Positions 25,648-36,156 are shown, counted from the stretch's first letter. The stretch is 64,000 bases of DNA from Bacillus sp. FJAT-27916 (GCF_001183965.1 NZ_LFZV01000001.1:445287-509286); one strand, 5' to 3'. Program-made: numbers and translations. Notes: a model not told the origin generated them from the sequence alone.

Positions 25648-26943
25648 ATGATCAAAGCTAGGAAAATGCCAAAGGAAAGAACGATTGATCAAACATTAAC
25701 CCTGCTTGCAGAAGGGTATGATTATCTTCCTAACCGGACGATACGGGAGAACGTGAATGTTTTTCAGACTAGATTGCTTGGTCAGAAGGTAATTTGTATC
25801 AGCGGAGAAGAAGCGGCACGGGCGTTTTATGATGAAGAACGTTTCATTCGAAAGCCGGCCGTTCCAAAGCGGATTCAAAAGGCGCTGTTTGGTGAGCATG
25901 GCGTGCAGGTGCTTGATGATGAGGAACATAAGCATCGAAAGGCGATGTTCATGTCTGTCATGACCCATGAGAATCTTGGGCGGCTTGAGGAGATTTCAAG
26001 AAGAGAATGGCGAGCTGCTGCAAGAGGCTGGACAAAGGAGCAGGAGATTGTCTTGATGGAAGAGGCGAAGCGCACACTTTGCCGGATTGCCTGCGAATGG
26101 GCCGGTGTTCCCCTCTATGAGGATGAAGTTAAGAACCGGGCTCAGCAGCTGTTTGATTTAGTTGATTCCATCGGTGGAGTCGGTTCACGCTATCAAAGAG
26201 GAAGAAAAGCGCGAAAGCAGGCAGAGGATTGGATTGCTGAATTGATTGGCCAAGTCCGGGATGGGACTCTTCATCCATCAGAAAATACGGCTCTGTACAT
26301 CATGGCTCACCATACGGAATTGAACGGGGAGCAAATGAAGACAAAGACAGCGGCGGTTGAGGTCATCAATATTATCCGCCCGATGGTCGCTATTGCTTAT
26401 TTCGTCGTATTTGGTGCATTAGCCTTGCATGAACACCCCCTTGTGAGAAAGAGGATGAAGGAGGATGATGGGATGTACAGCAAGATGGTCGTTCAGGAAG
26501 TAAGACGTTATTATCCTTTTGCTCCTATGCTCGGTGCAAGGGTGCGGAATGATTTTCTCTGGGAGGGCTATGCTTTCAAGAAAGGAACCTTAGTACTCCT
26601 TGATTTATATGGCACAAATCATCATCCGGATCTTTGGGAGAAACCAGATGAGTTCAATCCGGAAAGGTTTAGGAATTGGAGGAAGAGTCCATTTGATTTT
26701 ATCCCCCAAGGCGGCGGGGACTATGATAAAGGGCATCGCTGTGCGGGAGAATGGGCAACCGTGAAGGTGATGATGGTCTTCATGGAATTATTCGCTAAAG
26801 AGCTCGATTACGAGGTTTTCGAGCAGGATCTTACCTACAGCATGGCAAGGATTCCAACGTACCCAGAAAGCGGTTTTCGGATGAAGGTGCTCAGCCTGAA
26901 ACCAAAAGAGAAGAATCAAGTTACTGGACAAGGACATCCATAA
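25648..26943 (+). CDS. Cytochrome P450 of the CYP152 fatty-acid peroxygenase family
   Basis: About 431 residues. The start MIKARKMPKERTIDQ is chosen for GGAG nine bases upstream; ATG codons at 25633 and 25642 are alternatives. Heme ligand Cys near 365 lies in FIPQGGGDYDKGHRCAGEW, the characteristic CYP152 form of the Cys loop. IIRPMVA near 244 supplies the active-site Arg-Pro pair that binds the fatty-acid carboxylate in P450BSbeta-type enzymes. These enzymes use H2O2 to hydroxylate long-chain fatty acids at alpha/beta positions and need no reductase. Soluble; monocistronic. Confidence 0.93.
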   Translation: MIKARKMPKERTIDQTLTLLAEGYDYLPNRTIRENVNVFQTRLLGQKVICISGEEAARAFYDEERFIRKPAVPKRIQKALFGEHGVQVLDDEEHKHRKAMFMSVMTHENLGRLEEISRREWRAAARGWTKEQEIVLMEEAKRTLCRIACEWAGVPLYEDEVKNRAQQLFDLVDSIGGVGSRYQRGRKARKQAEDWIAELIGQVRDGTLHPSENTALYIMAHHTELNGEQMKTKTAAVEVINIIRPMVAIAYFVVFGALALHEHPLVRKRMKEDDGMYSKMVVQEVRRYYPFAPMLGARVRNDFLWEGYAFKKGTLVLLDLYGTNHHPDLWEKPDEFNPERFRNWRKSPFDFIPQGGGDYDKGHRCAGEWATVKVMMVFMELFAKELDYEVFEQDLTYSMARIPTYPESGFRMKVLSLKPKEKNQVTGQGHP

Positions 26944-26986
26944 AGAAAGAAGAGGCATCGCTCACTCAGCGATGCCTCTTCTTTCT
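26944..26986. terminator. Long bidirectional terminator between P450 and DUF4272 genes
   Basis: A near-perfect 17-bp stem with AAGAAGAGGCATCGCT on the left arm and its complement on the right arm, between convergent genes. Confidence 0.85.
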
Positions 26987-27628
26987 TTACGTATCCATGG
27001 AAATCTCTTCCCATTCCTCTCCATCGAGGTTCAATAGCCAGGTCAGGCCATATCTTCGTTCATACACAACTCCCGGATTGATGCTGACGGCAAGCTCTTG
27101 GTTATGAAGACGTGTTTCTACTAGTGCCCAATGAAGCCGATAATATAAGTCCAATTCATCCATTAATTCATTATGATTCCGTAAATGTGCTTGCTTGAGC
27201 AGGTCTTCTCGCTCAGATTGGAGCATGAGATCGTAGAGTGTCTGTACATCTGATAAGTCATTTGGAAATGGCAAATCGCGGACTAAGCTGACAGCCCATA
27301 AAAGAGCCGAATTGCATTCAATTCTCCATGAGTAGGCATTTAGTTCATCCTGGTCAGGATCCTCATTTTCGAGAAATTCCAACTCATAAGGAGTGAAGAG
27401 CCCCTCTTTATAGAAACGGTCAATTAATTCATCCACAACTTCATCAGGTGCCCCGCTGCCTTTGGCGGAAACGACCGTGTTGGCAATAGCCCGGTCGATA
27501 ATGGCTTCAATCGTCCTAATCTCGTGTTCTTCATCTCTATGTAATGGCGGTAAATTCTTATTGACGGGTATACCCAATGCCCTTACGACTTTCTCCGTTC
27601 GTATTTTCCTGCCTACTGGACTGTTCAT
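26987..27628 (-). CDS. DUF4272-domain protein
   Basis: 213 residues. The start MNSPVGRKIRTEKVVRAL is chosen for AAAGGGGGGAC seven bases upstream; an in-frame codon at 27676 lacks a site. DUF4272 features are clear in RIECNSALLWAVSLVRDLPFP and RNHNELMDELDLYYRLHWAL, followed by the conserved end PGVVYERRYGLTWLLN. The N-terminal KIRTEKVVRALGIPVNKNLPP is also family-typical. Soluble; no known activity. Convergent with the P450 gene. Confidence 0.85.
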   Translation of the reverse strand: MNSPVGRKIRTEKVVRALGIPVNKNLPPLHRDEEHEIRTIEAIIDRAIANTVVSAKGSGAPDEVVDELIDRFYKEGLFTPYELEFLENEDPDQDELNAYSWRIECNSALLWAVSLVRDLPFPNDLSDVQTLYDLMLQSEREDLLKQAHLRNHNELMDELDLYYRLHWALVETRLHNQELAVSINPGVVYERRYGLTWLLNLDGEEWEEISMDT

Positions 27629-27993
27629 CTTTTGTCCCCCCTTTGTGTATAAAACTCTCCCATCGTCATATTTCAAAAGGATATGCTGCTAATATCCTGA
27701 TTTTAACATAAGAGGTAATTTCAATGCATTTATCTACCTTTACTCTAACGGCTGAAGTTGCCTCACAGCCATGCAGAGTGAAAAGTAATATAGGCTAATT
27801 TAATATTCTATGATATCAACTAACACTTTCCTGCAAAACTTGTCGGCCTTTTTGAATGATTCTTCCTTTCTATTCTTGGAATCACTGATTTTTTCTTATT
27901 ATAGGCCTAATGTCCTTCACAATTTATAATCTATCTCCTCTTTGAAAATCAAGAGATATGTCCTGGCGGATAGTGGGAGGCTATCTCAATTTT

Positions 27994-28018
27994 GTAAGTA
28001 ATGTAAGTGATAAGTAAT
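27994..28018 (+). promoter_or_regulatory. Candidate response-regulator direct repeats
   Basis: The words GTAAGTAAT, GTAAGTGAT and AAGTAAT occur in tandem directly before the cre-like site. CitB-family regulators commonly bind short AT-rich repeats upstream of transporter genes, and such a regulator is encoded at 35443. Inference only. Confidence 0.4.
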
Positions 28019-28020
28019 TT

Positions 28021-28036
28021 AGTAAAGCGCTTACAT
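28021..28036 (+). promoter_or_regulatory. Candidate CcpA cre site before the DASS transporter
   Basis: AGTAAAGCGCTTACAT matches WAARCGYTWNCW fully, with the leading TG of the cre consensus replaced. It lies about 50 bases before the transporter ATG. Confidence 0.5.
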
Positions 28037-28084
28037 TAATGGTTTTTATACTAAGATAAAGATATGAAAGGGAGGGATTAGAAC

Positions 28085-29542
28085 ATGCAAAAGAAAAAAA
28101 TAATCTCGATTATTGCAGCAATTGTGGTCTTTCTTATCATTATTCTTTTACCTACTCCGGAAGGTCTTCCGGTGGCAGGACAAAGAGCATTAGCCATTCT
28201 AGCTTTCGCAGTTATTCTTTGGATTACAGAAGCCGTTACCTATCCAGTCAGTGCAGCCGCCATTATTGGACTTATTACCATCTTCATCGGTCTAGCTCCG
28301 ACAGTGGAGGACCCATCTGCTACCTATACGACCAAAGGAGCCCTGCAGCTCGCATTAGGAGGCTTCAGCAACACAGCTGTTGGTCTAGTTGCCGGTGCCT
28401 CCTTCCTCGCAGTCGCGATGGAGATTACAGGACTTCATAAACGAATTGCCTTATTCATCATGTCAAAGGTTGGGACGAAGGCGAGCAGTCTTGTCATTGG
28501 GACAATTGCCGTCAGTATCGTGCTTGCCTTCTTCGTCCCAAGTTCCACAGCTCGTGCTGGAACATTGGTGCCGATTCTGTTAGGAATTGTGGCAGCCTTG
28601 TCGATGGCGAAAAATAGTAAGCTATCAGCCTTGCTGATGATTACGGCCGTACAGTCCATTTCCATCTGGAATGTTGGAATCAAGACAGCAGCCGCACAAA
28701 ACATGGTGGCCTTAGGATTCATGGGAGAGGCCTTTGGCTTTGATATTACATGGGGGAAATGGTTTATCTACGCAGCTCCATGGTCAATCCTCATGTCTGT
28801 TGTTCTCTACTTTGTCATGACACGGCTGATCAAGCCTGAAATGGATGACTTAAAGGACAGTAAAGCTTTAATTAAATCCCAGCTTAAGGACCTAGGTAAA
28901 ATGTCGAAAAAAGAACTCAAATTGATTGTCATTTCTTTATTATTATTGTTCGCCTGGGCGACAGAGGGAATGCTCCATCCGTTTGATTCAACAAGTGTTA
29001 CCTTTATCGCGGTAGCCATCATGCTTCTTCCTGGAATTGGGGTTTATACGTGGAAAGAGGTTGAAAGAAAAATTCCTTGGGGCACGTTGATTGTGTTCGC
29101 AGTCGGAGTCTCTATGGGTTCGGTCCTTCTAAGCACAAAAGGGGCTGAATGGTTATCCACGAATACGTTAGAAGCAATGGGCTTAACCGATATGCCAATC
29201 ATTGGAATCGTGATGGTTCTGTCCCTTTTCAACATCTTGATTCACTTAGGGTTTGCGAGTGCCACAAGCTTATCATCCGCGTTTATTCCAATTGTTATTG
29301 CGCTCGTGGCTGGTATGGGAACAACCGATTTCAATGGCCCTGGACTTGTGCTGATTCAGCAGTTCGTCATCAGCTTCGGATTCCTCTTGCCAGTAAGTGC
29401 ACCGCAGAACATGCTTGCTTATGGAACAGGAGCGTTCAGTTCTAAGGATTTATTGAAATCAGGGATTCCAATTACATTGATCGGTTACCTTCTGATTGTC
29501 CTGTTTAGTATGACGTATTGGCAATGGGTCGGTCTGTTGTAA
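28085..29542 (+). CDS. DASS/SLC13-family di/tricarboxylate (2-oxoglutarate/malate-type) transporter
   Basis: 485 residues with about 11-12 hydrophobic segments; AAAGGGAGG precedes the ATG. Family signatures include ILWITEAVTYPVSAAAIIG near 37-55, FVPSSTARAGTLVPI near 150-164 (the SNT/SST anion loop), and LIHLGFASATSLSSAFIPI near 385-403, with a closing VSAPQNMLAYGTGAF. It resembles the CitT/2-oxoglutarate-malate translocator branch. There is no terminator before odhA, 53 bases downstream, so it is probably cotranscribed with odhAB. The likely substrate is therefore 2-oxoglutarate or a related C4/C5 dicarboxylate. Confidence 0.88.
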   Translation: MQKKKIISIIAAIVVFLIIILLPTPEGLPVAGQRALAILAFAVILWITEAVTYPVSAAAIIGLITIFIGLAPTVEDPSATYTTKGALQLALGGFSNTAVGLVAGASFLAVAMEITGLHKRIALFIMSKVGTKASSLVIGTIAVSIVLAFFVPSSTARAGTLVPILLGIVAALSMAKNSKLSALLMITAVQSISIWNVGIKTAAAQNMVALGFMGEAFGFDITWGKWFIYAAPWSILMSVVLYFVMTRLIKPEMDDLKDSKALIKSQLKDLGKMSKKELKLIVISLLLLFAWATEGMLHPFDSTSVTFIAVAIMLLPGIGVYTWKEVERKIPWGTLIVFAVGVSMGSVLLSTKGAEWLSTNTLEAMGLTDMPIIGIVMVLSLFNILIHLGFASATSLSSAFIPIVIALVAGMGTTDFNGPGLVLIQQFVISFGFLLPVSAPQNMLAYGTGAFSSKDLLKSGIPITLIGYLLIVLFSMTYWQWVGLL

Positions 29543-29595
29543 GCGTCATCAAAGAGGTTGTTCATAGAGAAACAATTTGGGGAGGAGAAACAACT

Positions 29596-32406
29596 ATGCA
29601 ATCAAGTACGAACAAGCCGTGGAATGCATTCCACGGTCCGAACTTCGGGTATTTATTGGAGCAATATGAACAGTATCTAGCAGATAAAAGCTCAGTGGAT
29701 GAAAGCTTTCAACATTTGTTTGATCAATGGGGAGCCCCGCATGAGGCAGAAGCAGAAATGAATCAACCAGGGCTTTCTCCAAATGAATGGATGCAGAGGA
29801 TGCGAAAGCTGATTGCTGTAATGGAGCTGGCAGGGAATATTCGAAAGAGGGGGCACCTTGAAGCGGATATCAATCCAATAGAAAGAAGAAAACCAATCGG
29901 GATTGGGAATCCACAATCATACAATCTCACAGAGGAGCAAATAAGAGAGATCCCAGCTGAATTTATTTCACCTATGCTGCAAGGATCTTATATAGATGGA
30001 TTAGCGGCCATCAACCGGCTCAAAGAGCTGTATATGAATAAGATTGGCTATGAGATTGAGCATCTAGTTGAAGAAGAACGAAAATGGTTTGCTGAGCAAA
30101 TTGAACAAGGATATGTGGACCGCGCCATCCAAAAGATTGATAAGAAGAATTTGATGGAACAGCTTATGGCAGCAGAAGGGTTCGAACAATTTATCCATAG
30201 AACCTATGTTGGACAAAAGCGCTTCTCGGTTGAAGGACTCGAAACATTGGTGCCGGCTGTTGAGGAGCTGGTGAAGATTTCGGCAGAGGCAGGATTTGAT
30301 GATGTAGCGATTGCGATGGCTCACCGCGGCCGGCTGAATGTACTGGCCCATGTGATGGATAAGCCATATGAAGCGATTCTTTCTCAATTCCAGCATTCTG
30401 CTTATCCAGGCAATAAGCCAGCATTAAGTACAACAGGCGATGTGAAATATCATATGGGAGCAACCGCGGAAAAAGTCTATGACGGGAAGAGGATAACCGT
30501 AACGATGGGCAATAATCCGAGCCATCTTGAGATTGCTAACTCTGTTGTTGAAGGATATGCAAGGGCGGCGCAGGAAGTCCGGACGAGCAAGGGAAATCCA
30601 GGCCAAAATTTTAACAAAGCATTATGTGTATTAGTGCATGGTGATGCGGCCTTCCCTGGTCAGGGATGTGTAGCCGAAACGCTGAATTTCTCAAGAACAG
30701 CTGCTTATCATACGGGTGGTACGATCCACATCATTGCTAATAACAATATTGGCTTTACAGCTGAAACACATGAATCACGCTCAACTGAATATTCAAGTGA
30801 TTTGGCAAAAGGCTTTGATGTTCCAATCATTCATGTGAATGCGGATGATCCTGAGGCATGCCTGGCTGTCATGGATTTGGCTTTTCAGTACCGTCAGGCA
30901 TTTAACCGTGATATTGTAATCGACCTTATTGGATACCGCCGCCTCGGCCATAATGAGATGGATGAACCGATGGCAACGAACCCAGTGATGTATAAGAAGG
31001 TAAGAAATCATCCAACTATTACGGCAGTGTATCGACAGCAGGCAGCCGCCGCAAATGCTCTTACAGATTCAGAGACTGCCAAGATAGAAGAGCTGGCAGT
31101 TGCCAAGCTGAAGGAAGCCCATGGCCGTATTTCGAAGGAACAGGAAGCAATCCCTTCCATTGAGGAAATGATGAATGGTGTTCCAACGGCTAATGTGAAA
31201 ACGGATACAACAGTGGATCATCCGACCTTATCAAAGCTCAATACTGAGCTGCTCGATTGGCCGGAAGAGTTCGAGGCATTCAAGAAGGTGCATAAGATTC
31301 TTGAACGAAGAAGAGAGGTCTTTGGGAACCAAGGGAAGGTTGATTGGGGACATGCGGAAGCGCTGGCCTTTGCTTCTATCTTGAAGGATGGAACTCCTAT
31401 CAGGATTACGGGTGAGGACACAGAGCGCGGAACATTCTCGCACCGCAATCTCGTTCTGTCGGATGAGCGCACGGGTGTGAAATATAACCCGCTGCATGAG
31501 ATGGAATCAGCCAATGCCTCCTTCGCCATCCATAATAGTGTGTTATCGGAAGAAGCGGTGCTCGGTTTTGAGTATGGATATAGCGTGTTCTCAAAAGAGA
31601 CACTCGTATTGTGGGAAGCACAGTTTGGTGATTTCGCTAATGGTGCCCAAGTGCTATTCGACCAATTTATCTCCTCCGGGAAAGCGAAGTGGGGGCAAAC
31701 GTCTGGTCTTGTTGTTCTGCTGCCGCATGGTTTTGAAGGGCAGGGACCAGAGCATTCCAGTGCGAGAATAGAAAGATTCCTGCAGCTATGTGCGGAAAAC
31801 AATATGACTGTAGCCAATCTCTCATCTGCCGCACAATACTTCCATCTTCTAAGAAGACAGGCTGCAATGCTCGAGAGGGATGAGGCGAGACCGCTCATTC
31901 TTATGACGCCTAAGAGCTTATTGCGTAATCAGGCAGCAGCCTGCTATATAGAGGAGTTCACAAATGGAGAATTCCAGCCGATCATTGAACAGCCTGGTCT
32001 CGGGGCAGCAGCCGAAAAGGTTGAGCGCATTGTATTCTGTTCAGGACGTCTCGCAGTTGAGCTGGGCGAAAATGTGAGCAGGCAGATGGAACCCGAGTGG
32101 CTGGATATCATCCGGGTGGAAGAGTTATATCCATTCCCTAAAGAAGAAATCAAGAGGATTGTGAATCGCTACAAGAACCTAAAAGAGGTCATTTGGGTAC
32201 AGGAGGAGCCAAAGAATATGGGAGCATTCCGTTATATGGAGCCTAAACTGACGGAAATCATCCCATCCCATCTATCCATTTCCTATATTGGAAGACCGGA
32301 AATGGCAAGTCCTGCAGAGGGAGATCCGCTTGTCCACAAGAAAGAGCAGGAGCGGATCATTCATGAAGTATTCACAAAAACGAAAGAGGGCTTTGCGGTT
32401 AAATAA
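29596..32406 (+). CDS. odhA: 2-oxoglutarate dehydrogenase E1 component
   Basis: 936 residues. The start [16 protein letters not shown] follows GGGGAGGAG; the in-frame codon at 29518 lies inside the transporter gene and is rejected. N-terminal [15 protein letters not shown] is E1-typical. The thiamine diphosphate core shows [28 protein letters not shown] and [13 protein letters not shown]. The C-terminal transketolase-like part has [23 protein letters not shown]. It decarboxylates 2-oxoglutarate and transfers the succinyl group to E2 lipoyl domains, feeding the TCA cycle. Confidence 0.97.
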   Translation: MQSSTNKPWNAFHGPNFGYLLEQYEQYLADKSSVDESFQHLFDQWGAPHEAEAEMNQPGLSPNEWMQRMRKLIAVMELAGNIRKRGHLEADINPIERRKPIGIGNPQSYNLTEEQIREIPAEFISPMLQGSYIDGLAAINRLKELYMNKIGYEIEHLVEEERKWFAEQIEQGYVDRAIQKIDKKNLMEQLMAAEGFEQFIHRTYVGQKRFSVEGLETLVPAVEELVKISAEAGFDDVAIAMAHRGRLNVLAHVMDKPYEAILSQFQHSAYPGNKPALSTTGDVKYHMGATAEKVYDGKRITVTMGNNPSHLEIANSVVEGYARAAQEVRTSKGNPGQNFNKALCVLVHGDAAFPGQGCVAETLNFSRTAAYHTGGTIHIIANNNIGFTAETHESRSTEYSSDLAKGFDVPIIHVNADDPEACLAVMDLAFQYRQAFNRDIVIDLIGYRRLGHNEMDEPMATNPVMYKKVRNHPTITAVYRQQAAAANALTDSETAKIEELAVAKLKEAHGRISKEQEAIPSIEEMMNGVPTANVKTDTTVDHPTLSKLNTELLDWPEEFEAFKKVHKILERRREVFGNQGKVDWGHAEALAFASILKDGTPIRITGEDTERGTFSHRNLVLSDERTGVKYNPLHEMESANASFAIHNSVLSEEAVLGFEYGYSVFSKETLVLWEAQFGDFANGAQVLFDQFISSGKAKWGQTSGLVVLLPHGFEGQGPEHSSARIERFLQLCAENNMTVANLSSAAQYFHLLRRQAAMLERDEARPLILMTPKSLLRNQAAACYIEEFTNGEFQPIIEQPGLGAAAEKVERIVFCSGRLAVELGENVSRQMEPEWLDIIRVEELYPFPKEEIKRIVNRYKNLKEVIWVQEEPKNMGAFRYMEPKLTEIIPSHLSISYIGRPEMASPAEGDPLVHKKEQERIIHEVFTKTKEGFAVK

Positions 32407-32444
32407 ACCGGATAAGACTTGATAAGGAAGGATTGATTCATAAG

Positions 32445-33635
32445 ATGGCAGAGGTAAAAGTTCCAGAATTAGCAGAATCCATTACAGAAGGTACGATCAG
32501 TGAATGGTTGAAACAACCAGGGGATGCAGTAGAAAAAGGTGATTACCTGCTTGAGTTGGAAACGGACAAAGTGAATGTGGAAATTATTGCTGAGCATAGC
32601 GGTGTATTAGAAAGCATCATGAAGGATGCTGGAGATACCGTACAAGTCGGTGAAACAGTCGCAGTGATTGCAGAAGGCAAAGAGGCCGCTCCAGTCCTTA
32701 AAGAACAAGCCTCACCAGTAAAGGAGGAGGCGGCACCGCCAGCAGTGCATAAACAGGAGGCAGTTTTGGCTACCCCTGCAGCACGAAAGCTCGCACGTGA
32801 AAAGGGGATCGACCTCAGCAAGGTAGAAGCAGTGGATCCGATTGGACGAGTCAATAAGCAGGATGTTGAGAGAACATCCGGGAAGCCGAAGGGAAATCCT
32901 GTACCTAAGCAGTCAATCCAAGTCAGCAGCGATAAGCCTGTAGAAATTGTAAAGATGTCCCGCAGACGCCAGACTATTGCCAAACGCCTTGTAGATGTCC
33001 AGCATACAGCTGCCATCTTGACGACCTTTAATGAAGTCGATATGAGTGCTGTCATGAAGGTAAGGAAGAAAAGGAAGGATGCATTCCAGCAGGAGCATGA
33101 TGTTAAGTTAGGGTTTATGTCCTTTTTCACAAAGGCCGTCATTGGCGGATTGAAGAAGTACCCGCTGTTAAATGCAGAGGTACAAGGAGATGAGCTTCTG
33201 ATCAAGAAGCATTATGATATTGGGATTGCGGTCTCAGCACAAGAGGGGCTGGTCGTGCCTGTTGTGAAGAATGCGGACAGAATGAACTTCGCCGAGATTG
33301 AGAAGGAGATTATGGACCTTGCCGTGAAGGCGCGCAATGCCAAGCTTGGTCTTGCCGATCTTCAGGGAGGCACGTTTACGATTACAAATGGCGGGACATT
33401 TGGATCGCTTCTATCCACTCCAATCTTAAATGCACCGCAGGTTGGGATTCTTGGGATGCATTCCATTCAATACCGCCCGGTAGCAGTCGATCAAGAGCGT
33501 ATAGAAATCAGGCCGATGATGTATATTGCCCTTTCCTATGACCATCGAATCGTTGATGGGCGGGAGGCAGTTGGCTTCCTCGTTAAGGTGAAGGAATTGC
33601 TCGAGGACCCTGAGAAGCTTCTTTTAGAAGGATAA
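32445..33635 (+). CDS. odhB: 2-oxoglutarate dehydrogenase E2 (dihydrolipoamide succinyltransferase)
   Basis: 396 residues starting [16 protein letters not shown]; a TTG at 32433 is too close to the GGAAGGA site. The lipoyl domain is at 1-75 with the modified Lys in [12 protein letters not shown] Pro/Ala-rich linker, then a peripheral subunit-binding domain at about 105-145 ([18 protein letters not shown]) follow. The catalytic domain is at about 165-396 with [10 protein letters not shown]-like [11 protein letters not shown] and the active-site [12 protein letters not shown]. It accepts succinyl groups and forms the core of the complex. 38 bases separate it from odhA; a terminator follows. Confidence 0.97.
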   Translation: MAEVKVPELAESITEGTISEWLKQPGDAVEKGDYLLELETDKVNVEIIAEHSGVLESIMKDAGDTVQVGETVAVIAEGKEAAPVLKEQASPVKEEAAPPAVHKQEAVLATPAARKLAREKGIDLSKVEAVDPIGRVNKQDVERTSGKPKGNPVPKQSIQVSSDKPVEIVKMSRRRQTIAKRLVDVQHTAAILTTFNEVDMSAVMKVRKKRKDAFQQEHDVKLGFMSFFTKAVIGGLKKYPLLNAEVQGDELLIKKHYDIGIAVSAQEGLVVPVVKNADRMNFAEIEKEIMDLAVKARNAKLGLADLQGGTFTITNGGTFGSLLSTPILNAPQVGILGMHSIQYRPVAVDQERIEIRPMMYIALSYDHRIVDGREAVGFLVKVKELLEDPEKLLLEG

Positions 33636-33654
33636 TAGAATAGAACAGTATTCT

Positions 33655-33697
33655 GCGCTGCTAGTAAGAATGTTATTCTTGCTGGCAGTGCTTTTTT
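33655..33697 (+). terminator. Terminator after odhB
   Basis: A long imperfect stem starting GCGCTGCTAGTAAGAAT, pairing with ATTCTTGCTGGCAGTGC, then six T bases. Confidence 0.85.
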
Positions 33698-33726
33698 ATG
33701 CGTTTTTTTGGAAAATGTTAAGAAAA

Positions 33727-33808
33727 ATCGACAAAAAGCTCATTTACTAGGAGAAAATGCCTGGAGCATTTATACTTAATGTATAGAATAGTGTCAAAAA
33801 GTGTCGAA
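33727..33808. promoter_or_regulatory. Two Spo0A-box-like sites before the sensor kinase gene
   Basis: ATCGACA at 33727-33733 (six of seven to TTCGACA) and TGTCGAA at 33802-33808 (exact in the reverse sense). Seven-base boxes occur often by chance, so weak. Confidence 0.25.
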
Positions 33809-33834
33809 ATAAGCTAAAAAAGGGCTGTTTAAAG

Positions 33835-35427
33835 ATGAAATTATGTCGAAGAGAACCAAGAACAGTAAAGCTGCAAACACTTGTTATGATTCTCGTCTTT
33901 ATGGTTGTTCTCCTTTCTGCTTTGGCAACAGCTCTATTTATCAGCTATTATGTGACCAAGAATGAAGAGAAGCATCTTTCTGAAAAGATTCAAGCGATAG
34001 CCAGAGTGACCGCCCATTCCAACACGGTGATTCAATCTTTACAGGAGGAGACGGAAGTTGATATCCAGGAATACGCGAATGAAATTCGTACATTATCTGA
34101 TGTCGGTTTCGTCGTTATTATGGATATGGACTTGATTCGCAAATCGCATCCACTTGATGAAGAAGTGGGGCAAACCTTCTTTAATCGGAAAGATGCGGAG
34201 AAATCCTTGGAAGGAAAGGAATACTTCTCCGTTGAGGAAGGACCGCTCGGAATGGGAATGCGAGTATTTACTCCTGTTTATGACGGAGGAGAACAAATCG
34301 GTGTCGTTGTCGTCGGTGTTTCGCTGGACACGGTGGAGTCCCTTGCCTATAACAGCAGACGCTATGTGTATATTGGAGCCATCCTTCAATTATGTCTTGG
34401 TGCAATAGGAGCCTATTATTTAAGCCGCTATATGAAAAGAAAGCTCTATGGTCTTGAGCCTGTGGAGATTGCGAAGATTTTGCAAGAACGCAATGCGATG
34501 ATTGAAGCTGCGAAGGAGGGAATCATCGGTGTCAATGATGATGGGAAGATAACCGTTATCAGCCGAGAGGCATTGAGGCTTATGGGATTTAAACAGAAAG
34601 AAGAGATCTTAGGCCAATCGGTGGAGGATTGTATGCCAAGTCTGGCTCGAGCAATGAGAAACGGACAGCCTGAAGAAAACGTGGAGCAAGCCTTTGATCA
34701 TCGGACCGTCCTTGCGAACAATGTCCCCATCATGCATAAAGGCAGAGTAATAGGCGGATTATCTGTCTTTAAAGATAAGACAGAGCTGCAGGAGATGGCA
34801 GACCAATTAACAGGAATTAAGCTGTACACGGAATCATTGCGGGCACAGTCTCATGAATTTATGAATAAATTCCATGTCATCCTAGGCCTTGTCCATTTGA
34901 AAAAATATGATGAGATGAGCCGCTATATTGAGAACCTGGTGGATGATTATGAAACAGAGAAAGGATTTATCGTCAAGCGAATTAAGAATGCCATCTTTGC
35001 AGGCTTTTTACTAGGGAAGCTCAGCAAGGCAAGGGAGCTCGGCATCCAGCTCATCATCAATGAGGACAGTTATATGCCGGGATACATCGAGGAGGAATAC
35101 ATCCATGACCTCATCCGCATTGCCGGAAACTTGATTGAGAATGCATTTGATGCTTTGGAGGGTGTTAAAGAAAAAGTGGTGATCTTTTCAATCGGTGTGC
35201 TTGATGGAGAATTGGTGATGGAAGTCGGCGACAGCGGCAACGGCATACCGGAAGAATTGGTGACGGCGATATTTGAAAAGGGCTATTCAACGAAGGGAAC
35301 TGGCCGGGGCTATGGGCTGTATTTGACTAAGCAATCGGTTGAGAAATTAAATGGGATGATTGAACTGAAAACAAAGGCTGGAGCGGGTACAACTTTCACG
35401 GTTTTCCTGCCACTTCAAGAAAGCTGA
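33835..35427 (+). CDS. DcuS/CitA-family sensor histidine kinase
   Basis: 530 residues. Spans at about 18-40 and 178-200 bracket an extracellular PAS-like (Cache/PDC) sensor domain with SHPLDEEVGQTFFNRKDAEK and VFTPVYDGGEQIGVVVVGV. A cytoplasmic PAS domain at about 215-320 (AAKEGIIGVNDDGKITVIS) follows. The phospho-His lies in AQSHEFMNKFHVILGL near 340. The ATPase has NLIENAFDAL, GDSGNGIPEEL and TGRGYGLYL. Members sense external citrate or C4/C5 dicarboxylates. Placed next to a DASS transporter and OGDH genes, it probably senses 2-oxoglutarate or a related acid. The regulator follows after 15 bases. Confidence 0.93.
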   Translation: MKLCRREPRTVKLQTLVMILVFMVVLLSALATALFISYYVTKNEEKHLSEKIQAIARVTAHSNTVIQSLQEETEVDIQEYANEIRTLSDVGFVVIMDMDLIRKSHPLDEEVGQTFFNRKDAEKSLEGKEYFSVEEGPLGMGMRVFTPVYDGGEQIGVVVVGVSLDTVESLAYNSRRYVYIGAILQLCLGAIGAYYLSRYMKRKLYGLEPVEIAKILQERNAMIEAAKEGIIGVNDDGKITVISREALRLMGFKQKEEILGQSVEDCMPSLARAMRNGQPEENVEQAFDHRTVLANNVPIMHKGRVIGGLSVFKDKTELQEMADQLTGIKLYTESLRAQSHEFMNKFHVILGLVHLKKYDEMSRYIENLVDDYETEKGFIVKRIKNAIFAGFLLGKLSKARELGIQLIINEDSYMPGYIEEEYIHDLIRIAGNLIENAFDALEGVKEKVVIFSIGVLDGELVMEVGDSGNGIPEELVTAIFEKGYSTKGTGRGYGLYLTKQSVEKLNGMIELKTKAGAGTTFTVFLPLQES

Positions 35428-35442
35428 AGGGAACGATTATAG

Positions 35443-36156
35443 ATGATAGAAGTTCTGATTGTTGAAGATGATCCAATGGTTTCGGAGATTAACAAGAACT
35501 ACCTAAGAGATATACCAGGCTACCATGTAATGGGCGCTGTATCTTCCGTTCAGGAGGCCCTTCAATTTCTGAAGACCGATTTGCCTGATTTGATTTTATT
35601 GGATATTTTCATGCCTGAGCAAAATGGCTTGGCTCTTCTTACCGCTATTAGACAGCAGCAACTCGATATTGACGTCATCTTGATTACAGCGGCAACGGAT
35701 ATTGAGAGCATCCATAAGGCCATTCAGAACGGAGCATTCGACTATATCATCAAGCCCTTCCGCTTCGACCGCTTTAAGCAGGCTATGCTCAAATATAAGG
35801 AGCAATCAAGGGTGATGAAAGAGGAGAATGAGCTGAGCCAGGAGGAACTGGATCACTTGCTCCTCGAGAAAAGAGGGATGACCGGAGATGTCATCCTGCC
35901 AAAAGGCTTGGCCAAGAATACCTTGAAGGAAATCTGGAATTTTATCAACAGCAAAAATGGCGATGAGTTCACGACAGAGGATCTCGTTGAAGCGGTCGGA
36001 ATCTCAAGGATTTCAATTAGAAAATATTTAACCTTTCTTGAACAAATTGATGTTCTTACGTCCTCTTGCAGCTATGGTCAAATTGGCAGACCTTTGACCC
36101 TTTTTCAGTGCAAGGATGCCTGTGACCGGAATGTAGAGCCCTATCTTGTAAACTAG
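35443..36156 (+). CDS. CitB/DcuR-family response regulator
   Basis: 237 residues. The receiver domain is at about 1-120 with the acidic pair EDD near 8-10, phospho-acceptor Asp54 in LILLDIFMPEQNG, Thr in LITAATD and Lys in IKPF. The C-terminal helix-turn-helix (TTEDLVEAVGISRISIRKYLTFLE) and YGQIGRP match MalR/DctR/CitT regulators. It pairs with the upstream kinase and likely activates dicarboxylate uptake, possibly at repeats before 28085. The fragment at 1-68 is the same family. Confidence 0.93.
   Translation: MIEVLIVEDDPMVSEINKNYLRDIPGYHVMGAVSSVQEALQFLKTDLPDLILLDIFMPEQNGLALLTAIRQQQLDIDVILITAATDIESIHKAIQNGAFDYIIKPFRFDRFKQAMLKYKEQSRVMKEENELSQEELDHLLLEKRGMTGDVILPKGLAKNTLKEIWNFINSKNGDEFTTEDLVEAVGISRISIRKYLTFLEQIDVLTSSCSYGQIGRPLTLFQCKDACDRNVEPYLVN

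Larger units (their letters stand above)
27629..28084. other. 456-base regulatory region upstream of the 2-oxoglutarate module
   Basis: No gene is supported. It holds a small GATAG/CTATC hairpin near 27969-27984, TAAGT-type direct repeats at 27994-28018 and a cre-like site at 28021-28036, all upstream of the DASS transporter gene. It also contains the promoter side of the DUF4272 gene. Confidence 0.5.

Noticed and set aside
31218-31898. 226-codon minus-strand ORF inside odhA
   Set aside because: Long antisense shadow of a conserved gene; Ser/Arg/Leu-rich composition with no domain.
32543-33205. 220-codon minus-strand ORF inside odhB
   Set aside because: Antisense shadow without ribosome site or domain.
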